Assembly (NCBI GenBank): GCA_937915285.1
Contig: CALDNG010000247.1
Coordinates: forward strand, 1-11,417
From: an uncultured Desulfomonile sp.
Lineage (GTDB): Bacteria > Desulfobacterota > Desulfomonilia > Desulfomonilales > Desulfomonilaceae
Length of the DNA stretch: 11,417 nt
Reading direction: 5' to 3'
In this document: in pieces, positions 1 through 6,503 of the stretch
Layout: each line of letters opens with the position of its first letter
How positions within the stretch are numbered: position 1 is the first letter of the stretch
Translations under genes and position numbers: made by a program
The notes under the pieces: generated by a model
The model's input: the letters and a program-made list of their open reading frames with translations, nothing else
Databases searched by the model: none
What the model was told of the DNA's origin: nothing

Positions 1-1520
1 CCAACGAGCATTAATGGCGCCACCTCCTCAGCTCCGCGAGCCATCGCAAGTATAAGTCCCGTCATGATCCCCGGCATCGCCCGAGGTAAAACTATCCACT
101 TTATCGTTTGCCATTTGGATGCCCCGCACGCCAGCGATCCCTCCCTCATCGACTGCGGAACCGCAGCAAGGGCTTCCTCGGTTGCTACAATCACCACTGG
201 AACAGTCAGCAAAGCAAGAGTCAACGACGCCCACAGAAGCCCACCTGAACCAAAAGTGGGATTAGGGAGCCGCTCAGGAAAAAATAGCTGATCACTACTC
301 CCACCCAAAACGTATGCAAAAAAGCCGAGCCCAAAAACTCCGTAAACTATGGAAGGGACTCCAGCAAGATTGTTGACGCATATTCGGATGAGGGACACCA
401 GCTTACCTTGTTTCGCGTATTCCCTGAGATACAGGGCTGCTACCACCCCAAAAGGCGCCACTGCCAAAGCCATGAGAACAGTCATGCAAAAGGTACCGAA
501 AATGGCCGGCATTACACCACCTTCGGTGTTAGCCTCACGAGGCTCTTGTGTCAGGAACTCGTACCACCTGGAAAGATAAATCCAGACCTTGTCTTCGACC
601 CTGAGTTCATTTGGAGGGTAAAGCCGGGTGATCTGGGAAACTGGAAGCTTCCTGGTCTTCCCGTTGACCTCTTCCAGAAGGATGCTGAAATTGGAATCCA
701 TCTGCTTGACTGCAGCGGCTTCACTAGCCAACTCCTGATACTGCAGATTCAGTTTTTCGGTTTCCGATTTGTAGTTTTTTAGTTCCTGCGCGTATTCCGG
801 GCTTTCCAGCCCGTGTCGCAGTTCAACCTTTCTAAGGGCTAGCCGCGCCCTTTCAAGGAAATGGTTGATTGCCCCAATATCGGTTCTCTCGATTTCATGG
901 ATTCTCTGTCTTCTCAATGCCGCATCGTCAACAGCCTGTTCCAGAATGTCCCAGGTAAGGTCGTTTTGCCCTATGACCCTGCCATTGAGGTCTAGCGATT
1001 TGGCAAATCCAATAAATGGCCCCCACTCAAGTCGCTCAACGAAGAGTATGTTTCCAGGATGTGATTTTTTAACAATATTGTATTCCGGAACCCACTTGAA
1101 ATCTTCGTTATAGAAGTCAAAATTACCGGTTCTAAGTAAAAGTCTCTGAGACCTTCCCCCGTTCTTTTCAATGGTTGCTTTTTCTTCTGCTCCGAGGTGG
1201 GCGATATCTTCGGCTACCGGCACAAAAATTTCAGACCTCATAAGGTCTCCAGCCACCCTCGAACCGTCTTTCAATTCAACAACCGCTATTGGTCTTGGAT
1301 AAAAAGTGAGAGCGCCGTTGTATAGTATAAGGGCTACAAAACCAACTATCATCAGAACACCGATTGCCAGCGCTCCCCCAAGACTCCACACAAAAGGCTC
1401 ACCCCGAGCCTTGAAATCCCAGATAGTGGCTCTTTGCCTGCTAGTTGAAGAAGGATTCAGATCCGGTGAATCATCCTGAATTGAAACCTTATCAACTGAT
1501 TTGTTATCTTTTTGTTCCAT
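1..1520 (-). CDS. pstA: Phosphate ABC transporter permease PstA, extended form (3' end outside window)
   Basis: Inner-membrane permease subunit of the PstSCAB phosphate importer; it pairs with PstC and couples to the ATPase PstB. I translated 506 codons from the ATG at 1520 to the window edge with no stop. A hydrophilic N-terminus is followed by TM1 (about residues 45-68), then an extracytoplasmic insertion of about 260 residues (75-335) with a charged, heptad-like coiled coil at about 190-275. The permease core follows: TM near 338-365, GVPSIVYG at 387-394, and the EAA-type cytoplasmic loop at about 447-480 (EEALAAVPQSMREGSLACGA). Escherichia coli PstA is about 296 aa, so the insertion roughly doubles the protein. 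It lies 87 nt after pstC. The only SD-like AAGGA (1541-1545) is 11 nt from an in-frame GTG at 1529 and 20 nt from the ATG, so the GTG may be the true start. Identity is firm; the role of the insertion is unknown. Confidence 0.93.
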   Translation of the reverse strand, partial: MEQKDNKSVDKVSIQDDSPDLNPSSTSRQRATIWDFKARGEPFVWSLGGALAIGVLMIVGFVALILYNGALTFYPRPIAVVELKDGSRVAGDLMRSEIFVPVAEDIAHLGAEEKATIEKNGGRSQRLLLRTGNFDFYNEDFKWVPEYNIVKKSHPGNILFVERLEWGPFIGFAKSLDLNGRVIGQNDLTWDILEQAVDDAALRRQRIHEIERTDIGAINHFLERARLALRKVELRHGLESPEYAQELKNYKSETEKLNLQYQELASEAAAVKQMDSNFSILLEEVNGKTRKLPVSQITRLYPPNELRVEDKVWIYLSRWYEFLTQEPREANTEGGVMPAIFGTFCMTVLMALAVAPFGVVAALYLREYAKQGKLVSLIRICVNNLAGVPSIVYGVFGLGFFAYVLGGSSDQLFFPERLPNPTFGSGGLLWASLTLALLTVPVVIVATEEALAAVPQSMREGSLACGASKWQTIKWIVLPRAMPGIMTGLILAMARGAEEVAPLMLV

Positions 1521-1607
1521 TTTCAACACTGTCCAGTCAGTCCTTCATTCCATTATTTCAAAATCTTGCGGCGCACTGCAGTCCTTGAGTTTCGAGGTTC
1601 AGAAATA

Positions 1608-4205
1608 TTAGAGCTGCATGGATTTCTTTCGAAAATACTGTCGAACCAACTCTGCTGCCGTATTGATGACAAAGGTCATGGAAAAAAGGACCAGCCCTGT
1701 CAGAAAAAGCACCCGGTACAATGAACCGTCTTTCGGGGCTTCCGGTAATTCCACCGCTATGTTTGCCGACAAGGCCCTCAGCCCGTTGAAGATGTTCAGA
1801 TCCATTATCGGGGTGTTACCTGTGGCCATTACAACGATCATGGTCTCTCCGACTGCCCTTCCCATGCCGATCATGACAGCGGAAAAAACACCGGAAACAG
1901 CCGTCGGAAGGATAATCCATATTGCGGTCTGCCAGGGAGTAGCCCCACATCCGAGACTGGCCGACCTGAGTTGGTCTGGAACTGAATTGAGAGCGTCCTC
2001 AGCCAGAGTGTATATGATAGGAATGACGGCAAACCCCATTGCAAAAGCTATGATTAAAGTGTTTCGCTGGACATAGGAGCCGACAAATGAGCCCCTGGGG
2101 TCAACTCCCATCAAGTTTAGCGCACAAGCCAGACCATAAGAAAATCCTGCAATAAGAAAAACCATGATGAGCCATCTGGCAAAGTCCAGAATAGCCGAGT
2201 AAGGCATGGGTACGTTTTTGATGTAAACCCTTGTTCTGTGCCCAAGAAATCGTGAGTTCAGGTAGCTCGCCAATGTTGCAATGAAAGGCAGCAGCACCAG
2301 GAAAAGAAAAGGAGTGGCGGACCCTGTGTCTTTGTTGAGCCATGCTTTCAGGTTTCCGCCAAAAAACAGTTTCTCGAACCAGGGTCCCATGGCGTATGCG
2401 CTATAAATGCCAATAATAACGCCGCAGAAGATCAGAAGTAGTTTGGGTTTGCCCTCCATCCTCAAGGCTATTCGGGAAGGAACGAGTTGCCAGGTGTACG
2501 CCATGATTATAAGACTCAGCGGACACACCACGAAGGCCAAAATTACCGCTGCCAGCCAGCTTTCAACGACCGGCGCCAAAACCAGAGCGGCCACGAAACC
2601 AAGAACAACAGAAGGTAAAGAAGCCATCACCTCCATTACCGGCTTGATCTTTCCCCTCAAGCCGGGGGAAAGAAATTCGGAAGTGTAAACAGCGGCCAGT
2701 AAAGCGAGAGGAACGGCAAAAAGCAAAGAGTATATGGTTCCCTTGAGAGTTCCAAAAATTAGAGGTACTAGAGACAGTTTAGGCTCGAACGCGTCTGTAG
2801 CGCCGGTGGACTGCCATGTGTAGGTAGGTTCGGGATAGCCTTCATACCAGACCTTGCCGAAAAGCGTGTGAAGTGAAGTTTCAGGGTGCGGAGCGCTGAA
2901 TTGCCAATAACCGATTCTGTTGTCTGCCCCCAGGGCGATAAGACCGTCCATTCGGGGGGCAATGGCTATAGCCCTTAATTCGGTTTTGCTCTGCGGAGCC
3001 TTTAATTGAAGCACCGTCTTTTCACTGATGGCATGTCTTATCCATATTTCGCCAGATAAATCACCTGTTGCAAACGTCTTTCCGTTCTGGCTAGGGCTAA
3101 ATCTACTTACTCCTGCCCCCTGAGCCGGCAGGTTCCTGGCTTCTACCAATTCCATGCCGTCTTTTGATTTGGAATCATTGCGATTTAGAAGGAAAAATAT
3201 TTTGACCGAGCCGTCGGAGCCGCCTGCCACAAAGGAACGATCTCCGTAAAGAGCGCCAAATGCGTCAAGAGTCACTCCATCATGAGTGATTCTGGTTGTC
3301 TCAGAAAGCTCCGGCCCAGATGACCCTTCTGTGGACACACGATATATCTTTCCGGACTTTTCGCCGAATAGAATGCTCGAACCAGTATCATTGACCAGGA
3401 TGTAATCAATCGACGCTTCTGCCGAAAGTCGAGGTAACTCTTTTTTGGTAACTTTTGTAGTGAGTTTCCTCGTGAACAAATTTAGCCTTGACTCTGATGC
3501 TATGCTATAAGGCTTGCCTGAAGAGTCCATGGCCACAACTGAACTTGAAGGCCTTTCGCCAAAATCGGTCACCCGATAATTGATCGCCGTGATCGGGAGT
3601 GATTCGGCTGAGATCCTGGTTTCATCATCGAGGGAGAGTTCAACGTGGATTTTTCTGAACTGTTTTCCCGGGACAGCCGAATAAACATGGCGACCGTCAG
3701 AGCTATCTGAAGCGTCCAGCTTTGTTAGACCCGCCGGAACATCGTCTGGCTTGAGTATTTCAACCTTGTATTTTATATGCCCGAGTCTGATTGTTCCGTC
3801 AGAGAACCCGAAAGCATAATTCAAATTATCGATCGTCCAGGCAAAAGCTGTAACTTTCTTATCACCCAAATTGAAGGCATCAGAATCAAGCAAATGGCCT
3901 GATTTGGCATGCCATAACGCCACCTTACCATTCTGGCTGACCGCTGCAGCAATCGTTTTGTAATCATCAAGGCTTATGGCTACAGAACCTTCGCCGGGCT
4001 GAGCTGAAAAGTATTCATGTCTGGAGTTTAAAACCCCTCCCTTGAAAAGAGGAATCACCTCCAAGACAAGAAACACCATCATGCCCAGAACAGCCCCAAT
4101 GACCAGAACTCCTCCTATGGTTATGGACTTGTTAGCTAACTTGTCGGCTACAAGGACCCATCGCCTTGTTTTCTTCGCTTTCTTCTGAGGATAGTCTGTT
4201 TGCAT
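1608..4205 (-). CDS. pstC: Phosphate ABC transporter permease PstC with beta-propeller insertion
   Basis: Second membrane permease of the phosphate importer, about 865 aa against about 319 in E. coli. From the N-terminus it has: a basic cytoplasmic tail; TM1 (about 27-52); an extracytoplasmic domain (about 60-450) with repeated WD40/propeller-like blades such as GFSDGTIRLG, GGSDGSVKIF and TGDLSGEIWIR; then the permease core starting at PLIFGTLKGTIYS. SLPSVVLGF is the conserved PstC/PstA motif. About 140 residues with two or three additional hydrophobic segments sit between the core helices (about 580-715). The EAA loop reads EDALNSVPDQLRSASLGCGA. This matches the large PstC-like permeases grouped in COG4590. 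The reading frame extends upstream to a TTG at 4229; I prefer the ATG at 4205 because neither start has a good SD and the tail MQTDYPQKKAKK is a normal cytoplasmic beginning. The gene is 193 nt downstream of pstS and 87 nt upstream of pstA. Confidence 0.92.
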   Translation of the reverse strand: MQTDYPQKKAKKTRRWVLVADKLANKSITIGGVLVIGAVLGMMVFLVLEVIPLFKGGVLNSRHEYFSAQPGEGSVAISLDDYKTIAAAVSQNGKVALWHAKSGHLLDSDAFNLGDKKVTAFAWTIDNLNYAFGFSDGTIRLGHIKYKVEILKPDDVPAGLTKLDASDSSDGRHVYSAVPGKQFRKIHVELSLDDETRISAESLPITAINYRVTDFGERPSSSVVAMDSSGKPYSIASESRLNLFTRKLTTKVTKKELPRLSAEASIDYILVNDTGSSILFGEKSGKIYRVSTEGSSGPELSETTRITHDGVTLDAFGALYGDRSFVAGGSDGSVKIFFLLNRNDSKSKDGMELVEARNLPAQGAGVSRFSPSQNGKTFATGDLSGEIWIRHAISEKTVLQLKAPQSKTELRAIAIAPRMDGLIALGADNRIGYWQFSAPHPETSLHTLFGKVWYEGYPEPTYTWQSTGATDAFEPKLSLVPLIFGTLKGTIYSLLFAVPLALLAAVYTSEFLSPGLRGKIKPVMEVMASLPSVVLGFVAALVLAPVVESWLAAVILAFVVCPLSLIIMAYTWQLVPSRIALRMEGKPKLLLIFCGVIIGIYSAYAMGPWFEKLFFGGNLKAWLNKDTGSATPFLFLVLLPFIATLASYLNSRFLGHRTRVYIKNVPMPYSAILDFARWLIMVFLIAGFSYGLACALNLMGVDPRGSFVGSYVQRNTLIIAFAMGFAVIPIIYTLAEDALNSVPDQLRSASLGCGATPWQTAIWIILPTAVSGVFSAVMIGMGRAVGETMIVVMATGNTPIMDLNIFNGLRALSANIAVELPEAPKDGSLYRVLFLTGLVLFSMTFVINTAAELVRQYFRKKSMQL

Positions 4206-4334
4206 ATATTTAATTTTGGCCGTCAACAATAACTGTAAGGATTTTGAACCAAAACAGTGGTTAATGATGTCTTGTGATGAAATTGTTTTTTGACTTGCCC
4301 CTTAAAAACAACAATGCGTATGCCAGGATTTTCC

Positions 4335-4360
4335 GGGGCGGCATGCCTGATTGCCACCCC
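4335..4360 (-). other. Stem-loop between pstS and pstC
   Basis: On the transcribed minus strand, GGGGTGGC and GCCGCCCC form an 8-bp GC-rich stem with one G-U pair and a 10-nt loop. The G-U pair becomes an A-C mismatch on the plus strand, so the structure favours minus-strand RNA. No U-run follows, so it is not a classic intrinsic terminator. Hairpins between a binding-protein gene and its permease genes often protect the upstream mRNA and set higher expression of the binding protein; that role is inferred here. Confidence 0.55.
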
Positions 4361-4398
4361 TGCAAACCGGTTGTGTAACAGTTCAAAGACCCGAAACA

Positions 4399-5364
4399 CT
4401 ATTTTATACCAGCAGCCTTTAGGTCCTCATCGGCCAATGCCTTGGACACAGGATAATAGCCATCCTTGATGACAACTGTCTGACCTTCTTTGGAGAATAC
4501 ATATTTAATAAACTGGGCCATCAGGGGATCAAGATCCTGATTTGGTTTTTTGTTGAAGTAGACGTAGAGGAACCTGGCAAGCGGATAATCCCCGGAATAG
4601 GCGTTTTCAGCTGAAGCTTCGAAACTTTTGTTGTCTTTTTCAGACAGCGGAACCATTTTTACATCGGCTGTTTTGTATCCTACGCCGGAATACCCTATTG
4701 AGTATTTGTCATTTGCCACACCCTGAACAACCGCTGAAGATCCTGGCTGCTCCTTGACAGTGTCCTTGTAGTCACCGCCCTTCAGAGCGACTTCCTTGAA
4801 ATAACCATAGGTGCCACTTGCCGAGTTACGCCCATACAATGATATGGGTTTATTCGACCATTCACCGGTCAGTCCAAGGTCTCCCCAGGTCTTGATTTCT
4901 TTCGACCCAGATTTTAAAGTCTTGGAAAAAATTCCGTCTAGTTGCTTCATTGACAGCGCTTTTATCGGATTGTCCTTGTTAACAAAAATTGCCAGTGAGT
5001 CCACAGCCACTCTGGATACCGAGGGCTTGTAACCAAATTTTTTCTCGAATTCCTCGATTTCCTTCTGCTTCATCTCGCGTGACATTGGTCCAAATTGAGC
5101 TGTCCCTTCAATCAACGCTGGAGGCGCAGTTGAAGACCCTTTTCCCTCTATCGCAATCTTCACTCCAGGATACTGAGCCCTGAAACCCTCTGTCCACAGG
5201 GTCATCAGATTATTCAACGTATCCGACCCAACAGACTTCAGACTGCCTGAGACTCCACTAACCTGTTGATAGGCCGGGAGTTGAGGATCCAGTTCAACTG
5301 CCCAGCAGACGCTGAAGCCCAGACATAGCCACGCGGCAAACAAGGCCGTTAATTTTTTTATCAC
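4399..5364 (-). CDS. pstS: Periplasmic phosphate-binding protein PstS
   Basis: Captures phosphate in the periplasm and delivers it to the PstC-PstA channel. The protein has 321 aa, close to the family norm of about 320-350. Residues 1-22 form a Sec signal peptide (KK, hydrophobic core, cleavage expected after CWA); the cysteine there is not in a good lipobox. Phosphate-binding motifs are visible: SVGSDT (44-49), GKGSSTAP (75-82) with GPMSRE after it, and RNSASGT (179-185). The start is the GTG at 5364: an ideal GGAGG (5371-5375) lies 6 nt upstream. A longer frame from a TTG at 5385 would place that SD inside the coding sequence and is rejected. It is the first gene of the pstSCA cluster, preceded by a candidate Pho box and separated from pstC by a stem-loop, which suits high expression of the binding protein under phosphate limitation. 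Confidence 0.95.
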   Translation of the reverse strand: MIKKLTALFAAWLCLGFSVCWAVELDPQLPAYQQVSGVSGSLKSVGSDTLNNLMTLWTEGFRAQYPGVKIAIEGKGSSTAPPALIEGTAQFGPMSREMKQKEIEEFEKKFGYKPSVSRVAVDSLAIFVNKDNPIKALSMKQLDGIFSKTLKSGSKEIKTWGDLGLTGEWSNKPISLYGRNSASGTYGYFKEVALKGGDYKDTVKEQPGSSAVVQGVANDKYSIGYSGVGYKTADVKMVPLSEKDNKSFEASAENAYSGDYPLARFLYVYFNKKPNQDLDPLMAQFIKYVFSKEGQTVVIKDGYYPVSKALADEDLKAAGIK

Positions 5365-5414
5365 TATTAACCTCCAATGTTCCAAATTATTGAACTCTCA
5401 TGACTGAGAACTCA

Positions 5415-5420
5415 ATAGTA
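5415..5420 (-). promoter_or_regulatory. Candidate -10 element of the pstS promoter
   Basis: TACTAT on the minus strand matches TATAAT at four of six positions. It sits 13 nt downstream of the end of the Pho-box-like repeat and about 50 nt upstream of the pstS start codon. In PhoB-activated promoters the Pho box replaces the -35 element, so a weak -10 at this spacing is expected. The call rests on position and partial match only. Confidence 0.4.
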
Positions 5421-5433
5421 AAGTCGACTTGGA

Positions 5434-5451
5434 ATGTTAGGATTTTGTTAG
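5434..5451 (-). promoter_or_regulatory. Candidate Pho box upstream of pstS
   Basis: The minus strand reads CTAACAA-AATC-CTAACAT: two near-identical 7-mers separated by an AT-rich 4-nt spacer, giving the 11-nt period typical of PhoB-type boxes (consensus half-site CTGTCAT) and also close to the TTAACA repeats bound by Bacillus PhoP. It begins 70 nt upstream of the pstS GTG. Position, spacing and the identity of the downstream gene agree. The half-site differs from the E. coli consensus, so the cognate regulator is inferred. Confidence 0.62.
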
Positions 5452-5474
5452 CCCGAAAATAGAATTTAATGAAA

Positions 5475-5503
5475 TGACCAATACTTGTGGATTTGATTGG
5501 TCA
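5475..5503. repeat. Perfect 8-bp inverted repeat upstream of the Pho box
   Basis: TGACCAAT and ATTGGTCA form a perfect dyad with a 13-nt spacer, between the prepilin peptidase stop and the pstS Pho box. It has no U-run, is not GC-rich, and is therefore a poor terminator. Its 21-nt centre-to-centre spacing equals two helical turns, which would suit a dimeric DNA-binding protein. The function is not known. Confidence 0.4.
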
Positions 5504-5554
5504 AGCTTCCACGGTGGTTGATTCCTCCAAGTCTTCTTTGATTGAAGATTAGAG

Positions 5555-6349
5555 TCAGAAAAGCAGTTTTAGCTCAAAAAGTTTTTTGGTGATTTCGGTT
5601 CCGGCCAAACTGTAAAGAATCGCAGCAGACACAAGGTATGGACCAAAAGGAATTGGATCTGAATCCTTTAACCTTCTCAGAAAGATTAGTGCCCCAGCAA
5701 CCAGATACCCCGTCAGCGCCCCAATGAACAAGGTAAAAATTACTCCTGTCGACGCGGTGAATGCGCCAATCATCCCCAAAAGCTTGACATCCCCACCCCC
5801 CAGACCTTGAGTCCTTTTAAGACTCTCGTAAATTTTGGCAGGCACATAAAGAATGACCAGTCCCAACACTATCCCTGCAAGAGAATCCTTCCAACTTACA
5901 TTGGGCAATAGTCCTATTGAAGAGGCTGCAAACCCTGAAACCATCCATGGTAATGAGACCAGGTCGGGGATGCGCATGGTCGCATGATCAATCCTGAAAA
6001 TTGCTATCAGTCCCGCGAAAAAGAACAGGTAGGCAAAGAAAGTCAATGATAAGGAAAATTTTACAAAGAGCGCCAGTGTGAGTGAGGCAGTGACAATTTC
6101 CGTCAGCATATCCGTGCTAAATATACTCCTAGAATTGTCACCCTCATTGGCTGCTTTCCGAAATAGCCGCAGAAATCCGAAATCCTGAAACCGACCCAAA
6201 TCTTTTAGGCAAAAATTGTGAGCCTGTTTGTCTTCACCTTGATTAAGACCCGAAACCACACCCCAAGTAAATAACGAAATCGCGCGGCCCAGGACTATCC
6301 CGAACAATCCAACGCAAATTGTTACTAACAGGTTACTTAGTGTTCTCAC
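5555..6349 (-). CDS. Type IV prepilin peptidase-like protein (A24 family) without zinc cysteines
   Basis: Inner-membrane aspartyl protease that would cleave the class III leader of type IV pilins or pseudopilins. It has 264 aa with about seven or eight hydrophobic segments. The first catalytic aspartate is D121 in IDHATMRIPD, the second D187 in GLGGGDVKLLG; a spacing of 66 residues and the later FGPYL are typical of the family. The N-terminal cytoplasmic loop (about 35-78) normally holds two CxxC pairs that bind zinc and belongs to the methyltransferase part; here only one cysteine (C47) remains and the loop is short, so N-methylation may be lost. The GTG start at 6349 has GAGG 6 nt upstream. 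It lies 154 nt downstream of the DprA-like fusion gene and on the same strand. No pilin or pilus-assembly gene is in view, so its substrate is unknown; I leave the symbol blank because PilD and PilD-like proteins are not separable here. Confidence 0.85.
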   Translation of the reverse strand: MRTLSNLLVTICVGLFGIVLGRAISLFTWGVVSGLNQGEDKQAHNFCLKDLGRFQDFGFLRLFRKAANEGDNSRSIFSTDMLTEIVTASLTLALFVKFSLSLTFFAYLFFFAGLIAIFRIDHATMRIPDLVSLPWMVSGFAASSIGLLPNVSWKDSLAGIVLGLVILYVPAKIYESLKRTQGLGGGDVKLLGMIGAFTASTGVIFTLFIGALTGYLVAGALIFLRRLKDSDPIPFGPYLVSAAILYSLAGTEITKKLFELKLLF

Positions 6350-6446
6350 AAACTGCCTCGTTCAGGCTTGGTCTGGCCGCGTCATAATCATTAGCTTCTC
6401 ATGTTTCAGCGAAGTTTCCCCAAAAGACCCCTGACCCAGTTGATTC

Positions 6447-6475
6447 ACAATAACATAATTATTTAATTTTGTTGA
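6447..6475 (-). promoter_or_regulatory. Weak candidate promoter upstream of the prepilin peptidase gene
   Basis: The AT-rich stretch contains TCAACA and TATTGT on the minus strand, 17 nt apart, each matching the sigma-70 hexamers at four of six positions. It lies in the 154-nt gap after the DprA-like fusion gene. The composition contrasts with the flanking coding DNA, which supports a regulatory region; the exact hexamers are tentative. Confidence 0.25.
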
Positions 6476-6503
6476 TATTTGTTAGTGACATTCGCTGTTT
6501 TGT

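Noticed and set aside
4283..4311. AT-rich inverted repeat TTGTTTTT-N13-AAAAACAA as a terminator after pstS
   Set aside because: The stem is almost only A-T pairs with a 13-nt loop, so it would be unstable, and a full terminator here would cut off pstC and pstA.
5365..5385. Upstream TTG start for pstS at 5385
   Set aside because: It would put the strong GGAGG inside the coding sequence and add residues before an otherwise normal signal peptide.
6469..6485. TTGTTGA/TTGTTAG repeat as a second Pho box upstream of the prepilin peptidase gene
   Set aside because: One half-site equals the pstS one, but the period is 10 nt, not 11, the second half is imperfect and the stretch is simply AT-rich.
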